Source: Clostridium sp.
Lineage (GTDB): Bacteria > Bacillota > Clostridia > Clostridiales > Clostridiaceae
DNA: 5,333 nucleotides
NCBI GenBank assembly: GCA_003539755.1
Contig: DPOH01000181.1
Coordinates: 1-5,333, forward strand
Reading direction: 5' to 3'
Shown here piece by piece: positions 1-5,300 of the stretch. Positions within the stretch are counted from its first letter, which is position 1. Each line of letters opens with the position of its first letter. The position numbers and the translations under genes are program-made. Under the pieces are notes generated by a model. The model was given only the letters and a program-made list of their open reading frames with translations. It ran no database searches and had not been told where the DNA came from.

Positions 1-229
1 CAGTTATAGAATAGATGTTTTTCTGAGGATGTCCTTCAGTTTCTTTAACAAATTTAGTAATTAAATTTTCACTTTCAAGCTGTTTTAATACAGGACAGAT
101 ATGTCCATAATTTTCATTCCAAAAGTATCCTATACTATTATCACAGATTTTCTTTATGTCATATCCTGATGATGGCTGATAGCTTAGTACTCCTAGAAGG
201 GCATATCTTGTCTTGTTGGCCTTTGCCAT
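1..229 (-). CDS. PadR-family transcriptional regulator, N-terminal part (cut by window edge)
   Basis: Reading leftward from an ATG at 229-227, an open frame of 76 codons runs off the window edge with no stop. The protein begins MAKANKTRYALLGVL and continues with SGYDIKK (residues about 21-27), YFWNENYGHICPVLKQLE, and a basic wing segment ending GHPQKNIYSIT. The order ALLG, SGYDIKK, FW, G-x-I-x-P-x-L-x-x-LE is the winged-helix core of PadR-type repressors; the helix with H-I-C-P-V-L-K-Q-L-E is the recognition helix by family comparison. The start is supported by AAGGTGAT five bases or fewer upstream on the minus strand. PadR proteins usually have about 110-190 residues, with a C-terminal coiled-coil dimerisation helix that lies outside this window. 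Ligand and targets cannot be told; repression of its own promoter is likely from the inverted repeat there. Family assignment is confident, role is not. Confidence 0.88.
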   Translation of the reverse strand, partial: MAKANKTRYALLGVLSYQPSSGYDIKKICDNSIGYFWNENYGHICPVLKQLESENLITKFVKETEGHPQKNIYSIT

Positions 230-261
230 AGTATCACCTTTTTCTTATTTAAATATGTATA

Positions 262-294
262 TATATCATACTAATATATATCACTATGATATAA
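262..294 (-). promoter_or_regulatory. Probable padR-type gene promoter with overlapping inverted repeat
   Basis: On the minus strand TTATAT (294-289) and TATGAT (270-265) are separated by 18 bases and could be the -35 and -10 boxes of the PadR gene. The -10 is good, the -35 is weak. The inverted repeat TATATCATA (262-270) / TATGATATA (285-293), with 14 bases between the arms, covers both boxes almost exactly. An inverted repeat on the promoter of a PadR gene fits autorepression, which is common in this family. The region is almost pure A+T, so chance pairing is a real alternative. Confidence 0.45.
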
Positions 295-435
295 GTATAT
301 GACTAAGGTATAAAGGCCTCGACCAATATAGCCACTTTTTTAGATAACATATTACACCTCTCTAATTAATTCTATCTATTTTGAATATGTGTCGCTTGAC
401 AATCAATACTATACATGAAAGTTTAAATTAATATG

Positions 436-450
436 TGTGACTAAGTCACA
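436..450. promoter_or_regulatory. Perfect palindrome TGTGACTAAGTCACA, possible Crp/Fnr-type operator
   Basis: TGTGACT and AGTCACA are exact reverse complements around one central A. The half sites TGTGA/TCACA are those recognised by Crp-type proteins, but the classical Crp site has six bases between them and here there are five. It sits about 100 bases upstream of a gene stub that itself looks Crp/Fnr-derived, so autoregulation is a natural guess. It is one of the few GC-containing ordered elements in an AT-rich gap. Protein and function are inferred, the palindrome is seen directly. Confidence 0.5.
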
Positions 451-538
451 TAAATATATATGAAAAAATTAAAATTATATATATTTTATTCTGCATAGGC
501 ACTAAAATATATATGTAACAGCAGAAAATATAAGAAGC

Positions 539-543
539 AGGAG
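539..543 (+). promoter_or_regulatory. Ribosome binding site AGGAG that decides the start of the Crp-like stub
   Basis: AGGAG lies eight bases before ATG 552. A possible GTG start at 543 uses the last base of this same motif, so it cannot be served by it. The ATG at 552 is therefore preferred. Confidence 0.75.
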
Positions 544-551
544 TGCAGTAC

Positions 552-746
552 ATGATACAAGAAGATGTTAAATTGCTTTATGAAGCATATCCAATTATTA
601 AAGCTATCGATATAAAAAATCAAAATATTATAGGAGAAAAATCCTATTTCAGAATCCTTGAAGTAGAAGAATATATTTCATCAGTAAATGGTGCATGTAA
701 TGGGATTCTATTTGTCCTTAATGGAAATATAAATATTAAATATTAA
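552..746 (+). CDS. Short ORF resembling the N-terminus of a Crp/Fnr-family regulator (truncated)
   Basis: The frame gives 64 residues, starting MIQEDVKLLYEAYP and ending NGNINIKY before TAA at 744-746. The stretch FRILEVEEYI (about 30-39) followed by CNGILFVLNGNINI (about 48-61) reads like the start of the cyclic-nucleotide-binding beta roll of Crp/Fnr regulators, where a strand of the type G-x-L-F-V-L-x-G-x-I-x-I follows the first loop. Full members have about 220 residues with a C-terminal helix-turn-helix. Here the frame stops early in the beta roll, no DNA-binding part exists, and nothing downstream continues the domain in another frame because a terminator begins 17 bases later. The start codon, ribosome binding site and terminator are all intact, so it may still be expressed. 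Most likely it is a remnant left by an internal deletion; a genuine small protein is possible. Family likeness is judged by eye and is moderately sure. Confidence 0.6.
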   Translation: MIQEDVKLLYEAYPIIKAIDIKNQNIIGEKSYFRILEVEEYISSVNGACNGILFVLNGNINIKY

Positions 747-762
747 TGTATATTTTTTACGC

Positions 763-808
763 AAAAATGATGCCAACATGCTACTTTTAGCAGATTGGCA
801 TCATTTTT
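763..808. terminator. Bidirectional rho-independent terminator between convergent genes
   Basis: AAAAATGATGCCAA (763-776) pairs perfectly with TTGGCATCATTTTT (795-808). Inside, after a CA/GA mismatch, TGCTA (779-783) pairs with TAGCA (788-792) around a CTTT loop. The arm ends are A-rich on the left and T-rich on the right, so a U-tract forms in either direction. It closes the plus-strand Crp-like stub 17 bases after its stop, and lies about 80 bases beyond the stop of the minus-strand radical SAM gene. Confidence 0.92.
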
Positions 809-891
809 AATTATATAGAAAATTATAGTTTTCTTAAATGATAGACTTAAGTTATAGCAATGCTTTGAGGCATATAAAGTAATGAAATGTA

Positions 892-1770
892 TTAAAGAGT
901 TCTCTTCATTTTTCTATATATAGATAGTCTAAATTCATCTATATTATATATTTCATCAGTAAGTTTTTCTAGAATTAATTCTTTATGCTTCTTTAAGTTT
1001 AGGCCAGAAAGGTTTGTTGCAACTGTATGATGTGTAATAAAATTACAATCAACTTCTAAGTTCTCAATAAATGTTTTAAGTTCAACAAGCAATTCTTTTT
1101 CATTAAGTGGAGTAAATTCTCCTCTTTGTGCTTCTTCTAGCAGTGGTGTTCCTGGGAAAAGAGTCAGTCCACCAGTTCCAACCATATATGGATTGCATTC
1201 GCTGAATATCTTCGCAGAATTTACTGCATGGTCATGACTATGTTCTTTACCAGCTACGCCACCTAAGAATGTCATCCAATAAAGTATTCCAGCTTCGTCT
1301 AGCTTATGGCACTGCTCAATAATATCTTTAGCATGATATCCTTTATTGATTCTATCTAATGTCCAGTCATCACCACTTTCAACTCCAAGGCTGATTTCTT
1401 TCATTCCTTTTTCTTTTAATATTTTTAATTGTTCTACTGTTTTGTTTTTAAGATCAGTCACTCTTCCTGCTAGATAAATAAATTTCATTTTAGGAAGATA
1501 TTTATTTACTAAATCTAAAATACGTTCTAGGTATTCAAATTTCATGCAAAGTGGGTTTGCACCAACAAGCTGGATTGTTTCAGCATCTGGATAAATTTCT
1601 GCAAGCTCCTGTAAATCTTCTTCCACCCATTCTATAGGGGACATACGAAAAGGTACATCTTTGTACATTGTGCAGAATTTGCATGAATTATGTGTGCAAC
1701 CTTGCGTTACCTCAAGTAATGGCTCAGTTGGCCAATATGGATTTCTATATACTGTTCCTGTAAAATGCAT
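892..1770 (-). CDS. Radical SAM protein (GCTHNSCKFC type)
   Basis: This complete 292-residue protein starts MHFTGTVYRNPYWP and stops with TAA at 894-892. Near the N-terminus GCTHNSCKFCTMYKD carries three cysteines (25, 30, 33) that should bind a 4Fe-4S cluster and S-adenosylmethionine. The spacing is CX4CX2C instead of the usual CX3CX2C; I know this form from a widespread group of clostridial radical SAM proteins reading GC-x-H-N-x-C-x-F-C. QLVGANP (67-73) stands where many members have the GGE motif. GVESGDD (129-135) and LFPGTPLLEEAQRGEF in the last third are also typical, and the body fits a TIM-barrel-like core. The protein is cytoplasmic, with no signal or membrane segment. Substrate and reaction are unknown. 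The ribosome binding site is weak (GCGAG, about 10 bases upstream). It is divergent from the TetR-type stub, sharing a 133-base promoter region, which suggests that a TetR-type protein once controlled it or still does. Confidence 0.93.
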   Translation of the reverse strand: MHFTGTVYRNPYWPTEPLLEVTQGCTHNSCKFCTMYKDVPFRMSPIEWVEEDLQELAEIYPDAETIQLVGANPLCMKFEYLERILDLVNKYLPKMKFIYLAGRVTDLKNKTVEQLKILKEKGMKEISLGVESGDDWTLDRINKGYHAKDIIEQCHKLDEAGILYWMTFLGGVAGKEHSHDHAVNSAKIFSECNPYMVGTGGLTLFPGTPLLEEAQRGEFTPLNEKELLVELKTFIENLEVDCNFITHHTVATNLSGLNLKKHKELILEKLTDEIYNIDEFRLSIYRKMKRTL

Positions 1771-1794
1771 TTGTTTTTCATCTCGCTTTCTTTT

Positions 1795-1832
1795 TGATGT
1801 AATTATAATCTCACATGATGTTGCAAATGTCT
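1795..1832 (-). promoter_or_regulatory. Possible promoter of the radical SAM gene
   Basis: On the minus strand a perfect TATAAT (1807-1802) would place the start of transcription near 1795, about 25 bases before the ATG at 1770. No good -35 box is found at 16-18 bases; GACATT (1831-1826) at 18 bases is a poor match. The left arm of the inverted repeat called next to it reaches into this -35 area, so the same repressor could affect both directions. Confidence 0.4.
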
Positions 1833-1874
1833 TGCTACAAATATATAATTATGTAGCAAAATTAGACACATTTG
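1821..1874 (+). promoter_or_regulatory. Promoter of the TetR-type stub with nested inverted repeats (putative TetR operator)
   Basis: TTGCAA (1821-1826) and a perfect TATAAT (1844-1849) are 17 bases apart and make a good plus-strand promoter. Around the -10 box lies an exact inverted repeat, TTGCTACA (1832-1839) / TGTAGCAA (1852-1859), with 12 bases between the arms. A second pair, CAAATGT (1824-1830) / ACATTTG (1868-1874), encloses it slightly off centre. Repeats that bury the -10 box are what is expected of an autorepressing TetR-family operator. Promoter and repeats are seen directly; the protein that binds is inferred from the neighbouring gene. Confidence 0.65.
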
Positions 1875-1903
1875 ATATTATGTATTATAAGGAGGCACTT
1901 TTT

Positions 1904-2092
1904 ATGAAACCTAATATGAAACTTTGGATTGCAGAGCAGATGAAAGATTTAATGAAAGTAAAAAGTATTGAAAAAATTGGGGTTACTGATATTTGTAAAA
2001 CTGCTGAAATTGAACGTTCTACTTTTTATTATCATTTTGAAGATAAATATGAATTACTTAACCTTACTATGATTATGCATTTGTTCATGTAG
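1904..2092 (+). CDS. TetR-family DNA-binding domain only, 62 residues (truncated regulator)
   Basis: The ATG at 1904 has a perfect AAGGAGG (1889-1895) eight bases upstream; the open frame continues to the left of it but overlaps the radical SAM gene and the ribosome binding site, so that part is not used. The protein starts MKPNMKLWIAEQMKDLM and contains IEKIGVTDICKTAEIERSTFYYHFEDKYELL (about 22-52). This is the TetR helix-turn-helix, with T-D-I-C-K-x-A as the first helix and R-S-T-F-Y-Y-H-F as recognition helix and the K-x-E-L-L motif after it. TetR proteins normally have about 180-210 residues with a C-terminal ligand and dimerisation domain; here the chain ends ten residues after the HTH in LTMIMHLFM. 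The last codons form the left arm of a terminator, suggesting a deletion that joined the HTH part to a terminator. It may be a remnant, or a small DNA-binding protein acting on the inverted repeats of its own promoter. Divergent partner: the radical SAM gene. Confidence 0.8.
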   Translation: MKPNMKLWIAEQMKDLMKVKSIEKIGVTDICKTAEIERSTFYYHFEDKYELLNLTMIMHLFM

Positions 2093-2128
2093 ATTTAGCT
2101 ATATTTCATCATGAACAAATGCTTTTTT
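2077..2128 (+). terminator. Rho-independent terminator overlapping the 3' end of the TetR-type stub
   Basis: GCATTTGTTCATG (2077-2089) pairs perfectly over 13 bases with CATGAACAAATGC (2110-2122), with a 20-base loop, followed directly by TTTTTT (2123-2128). The left arm lies inside the coding frame and the TAG stop at 2090-2092 is the first part of the loop. It works for the plus strand only and separates the stub from the GH43 gene. Confidence 0.88.
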
Positions 2129-2158
2129 AAGTAGAAAATTATTAATACTAACCATACT

Positions 2159-2174
2159 ATATGTGCGTACAGGA
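2159..2174 (+). promoter_or_regulatory. Putative AraR-type operator, distal site (core GTGCGTACA)
   Basis: The core GTGCGTACA (2163-2171) differs at one of nine positions from the site at 2223. The Bacillus AraR operator, as I recall it, is ATTTGTACGTACAAAT; this 16-base stretch agrees at 11 positions. It lies about 105 bases upstream of the predicted transcription start of a GH43 arabinanase-like gene, which is the kind of gene AraR controls in Bacillus. The repressor gene itself is not in this window. Confidence 0.45.
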
Positions 2175-2218
2175 TTGAAAATTTGAACGAATATATATTT
2201 TTTGGTAAAAAAATCAAA

Positions 2219-2234
2219 TAAAGTACGTACAAGC
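2219..2234 (+). promoter_or_regulatory. Putative AraR-type operator, proximal site (core GTACGTACA)
   Basis: GTACGTAC (2223-2230) is a perfect 8-base palindrome, followed by AA as in the remembered AraR consensus; 10 of 16 positions agree. It ends seven bases before the -35 box of the GH43 promoter, and its centre is exactly 60 bases from that of the distal site. Paired sites of this kind would fit cooperative binding with DNA looping. Seen: the repeat pair. Inferred: the regulator. Confidence 0.5.
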
Positions 2235-2236
2235 TA

Positions 2237-2264
2237 TTGACTTAATATCTAATACCAGTATAAT
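2237..2264 (+). promoter_or_regulatory. Promoter of the GH43 gene
   Basis: TTGACT (2237-2242) and a perfect TATAAT (2259-2264) stand 16 bases apart, giving a strong vegetative-type promoter. Transcription should start near 2271, leaving a leader of about 50 bases before the ATG at 2321. The gene has its own promoter and lies behind a terminator, so it is not in an operon with the genes to the left. Confidence 0.8.
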
Positions 2265-2273
2265 AAAAATAGA

Positions 2274-2293
2274 TATATTTTATGTAAAATATA
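2274..2293 (+). promoter_or_regulatory. Perfect inverted repeat in the 5' leader of the GH43 gene
   Basis: TATATTTTA and TAAAATATA are exact reverse complements with only TG between them. The element sits just after the predicted transcription start, so it could be an operator that blocks the polymerase. A two-base loop makes it a poor RNA hairpin without some opening of the stem. It is entirely A+T except for one G, so chance is a serious alternative. Confidence 0.35.
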
Positions 2294-2320
2294 CAAATTT
2301 ATGGATAAGGGAGTTATATT

Positions 2321-5300
2321 ATGTTAAGAAAAAAGGCCAATATAGTTGTTTCTTGTGCACTAGCTGGAATGATGTCAGCCACATTTTTAAGCCCACAGCT
2401 TGTATTTGCACAAAATGTGTCAGGAGATGTCCAGGCAGTTTCAAATAGTGATTTAAATGAAAAAAATCAGTCTGTACAAGTTAAACAGCGTACTTCAGTA
2501 CATGATCCTTCTATTATTAAAGCTGGAAATGAGTATTATGTTTTTGGATCGCATATAGAAGCAGCTAAATCAAATGATTTGCAGAACTGGACTAAGTTCA
2601 GTAATAGCTATACTACACCTAATAATGCTATTTTTGGTGACTTATCTAAAAATTTAGCAGGCTCTTTTGCATGGGCTGGCGAAAACGATTCAGATTGTAA
2701 AGGTGGGTATGCTGTATGGGCTCCATGTGTTGTATGGAATGATAACTATGTTAATGAAGATGGTACAAGTGGTGCGTACATGATGTATTATTGTACATCT
2801 TCTACTTATAAGCGTTCATGTATAGGTTATGCAGTTTCTCAAAATATAGAAGGTCCATATACTTATGTAGATACTATCATTTATTCTGGATTTACAAAAA
2901 ATGATGCACATGATGATAAGAGCAGCATAAATACAAATTATGAAAATACAAATATAAAAGATTTAATTGATAATGGTACAATTGGCGGAACAAATCCAAA
3001 TTGGTTTTCAAGCTCAGGCGCATTTAATACAAGCTATGCACCAAATGCAATTGATCCTGAAATATTCTGGGATGCTGATGGTAAGATGTGGATGAACTAT
3101 GGTTCTTGGTCTGGAGGAACTTATATATTACAATTAGATCCGACAACAGGTAAACCAATATATCCTGGCGATGTTAATGAAAATTCTGATTCATTAAATA
3201 TAACTGATAGATATTTTGGTACTAGAATAAGTGGAGGATATACTAAGTCTGGTGAAGGTGGAGACATTGTATATGACAAAAATACAGGATATTATTATTT
3301 ATATAATTCATATGCAGGACTTGCAGCTAATGGCGGATATAATATAAGATTATTTAGATCAAAGAATCCAGAAGGACCTTATCTTGATGCGGCAGGAAAT
3401 AATGCTGCACTACCTGGAAACGTTGACAATGCAGGCTATGGTATAAAATTAATAGGTAATTATAAATTTGATTGTCAGGATGTAGGATATAAAGCCGCAG
3501 GACATAATTCATCATTTATTGATGATGATGGACAGATGTACCTTGTATATCACCAGAGATTTAATGATGGTACAGAAACTCATGAAGTAAGAGTTCATCA
3601 GATGTTTATTAATGAAGAAGGATGGCCTTGCGTAGCACCTTATGAAAATAGTGGTGATAAAATATCTGAAAATGGATATTCAAAGGATGAAATAGTTGGA
3701 AACTATCAATTTATAAATCATGGAACAGCAAATACATCTGCAATGATTGACACATTAAATGTTAAGTTAAATGATGATTTCACAATAACAGGTGATATTA
3801 ATGGTACTTGGAGCATGAAAGATGGAACATACTATATGGATGCTGTTATTGATGGAACAACATATCATGGTGTATTCTTCAAGCAACAAGACGAATCAGC
3901 ATATGATAATAAAGTTATGACATTCTCTGCTATAGGTAATAATAATGAGTGTATATGGGGAAGTAAATTAGAATTAGATGATCAAAAATCTGTTAATTAT
4001 GCAGCTAATTCTTTAAATAATGCTATACCAAGCATTACAAGAAATGATATTGATTTAAAAACTACTGGAGCATATGATACTTCAATTACATGGAAGTCTA
4101 GTGATGAAAGTGTAATAACTTCAGATGGACAAGTTACTAGAGGAAGTGAAGATAAAAATATCACATTAACTGCGACTATATCAAAAGGTTCATCAGAAAC
4201 TACAAAAACATTTAATGTTACTGTAGAAGGTAAATTAGATGAATTTACATTAAATCCTATATATAAATATGAATTTAATACTACTGGCGCATCAGTAGGT
4301 TTATCTAGCACAGGTAGCAAAGATGGTGATGCATCTTTAGTAGGTTCAGCATCAATAGAAAATGATAATGAAAGAGGTAGCGTATTAAGCATATCAAATA
4401 GTAAAGGTGCCCTTAGAGAAAATTATCTAAAACTTCCAAGTGATACATTCAGTGGTATTACAGCTGATGGATATACAGTTGGTATGTGGGTAAATATTGA
4501 TAAAGATGATCCTAATTACTTTGAACACAGTGCATTATTTGAAGCTAATGATGGTGGCGCTTATCCTATAACAAGAATCAGTGCTAATTTATATGGAAGA
4601 ATTAATGCAAATGGTGCTTTTGCAGATGCAACTGAAATAGCTAAACCTCTTGAAAGCAACACTTGGCAGTATATGACTTATACAGTTAATAAAGATGGTA
4701 TAGTAGTATATGTTAATGGCGAAGAAGTTTCACGAGCAGATAAAGATATATCTCAATGTTTTGAAAATGACTTTTTATCTAAAATGAAAGATGTCACAGT
4801 AGGAAGCGGTAATATATGGAGTGATGCGGATATAGCTTCTGCAAAATTTGATAATGTTTCATTCTTTGATACAGCATTAACATCTAAAGAAGTTGAAGCA
4901 TTATATAATGATGAAATTGATTCTTCAAAAGATTCAGAAAAAGATGATGATTCAATTTCACTTAGTGCAAAGATAGATCAATCATGGGGAAATAACGTTA
5001 AGGAAACAGTTAAAATAACTAATAATACTGATAAAACAATAAATGATTGGACTTTAAAATTCAAATATGATGGAACTATAAAGCAAATTTGGAATGGTGA
5101 AATAGAATCACAAGAAAATGGCGAATATGTAATTAAAAATGCTGGATGGCCTCAAGATTTAGAACCAGATCAAACAGTTGAATTTGGATTCTTAGCATCA
5201 TATGAAGGAGATAGCATTCCTGAAATAACTGAATACAGTATGGATTCACATGAGGATGAAGTTACTGATGAAGACTACGGCGTTGAATTCCAAAAGAATG

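Larger units (their letters stand above)
230..551. other. Intergenic region between divergent regulator genes
   Basis: No coding frame of meaningful length or family likeness is seen in these roughly 320 bases between the leftward PadR gene and the rightward Crp-like stub. It contains the PadR promoter region (about 258-294), a perfect 15-base palindrome at 436-450, and a consensus-like TTGACA at 396-401 on the plus strand. TTGACA has no convincing -10 box at 16-18 bases, so it is not called as a promoter. A smaller imperfect repeat, TGTC-gctt-GACA (390-401), precedes it. Both this element and the 436 palindrome begin within an ATATGTGT string, so they could be a strong and a weak site for one regulator. 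The promoter of the stub gene could not be fixed. Confidence 0.5.

Noticed and set aside
307..346. Possible small terminator (AAAGGC ... GCC followed by TTTTTT)
   Set aside because: Only three GC pairs align, with a bulge and a 13-base loop; far weaker than the two terminators called, and no gene ends here.
396..428. TTGACA at 396-401 as promoter of the Crp-like stub
   Set aside because: The -35 match is perfect, but no acceptable -10 box exists at 15-19 bases; the nearest AT-rich candidate is 21 bases away.
543..551. GTG start at 543 for the Crp-like stub
   Set aside because: The GTG overlaps the AGGAG ribosome binding site, while ATG 552 has ideal spacing of eight bases.
1661..1903. Upstream in-frame extension of the TetR stub (81 more codons from an ATG at 1661)
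   Set aside because: It would run antisense through the radical SAM gene and across the promoter, repeats and AAGGAGG site. TetR likeness begins only after ATG 1904, which has the ideal ribosome binding site.
2301..2320. ATG at 2301 as start of the GH43 gene
   Set aside because: It is out of frame with the enzyme, has no ribosome binding site, and lies just before the AAGGGAG that serves ATG 2321.
3997..4392. A 131-codon open frame on the minus strand inside the GH43 gene
   Set aside because: It is fully antisense to the Ig-like and LamG part of a continuous, well-supported plus-strand protein, shows no family likeness, and has no promoter or terminator of its own. It is a shadow of the long gene.
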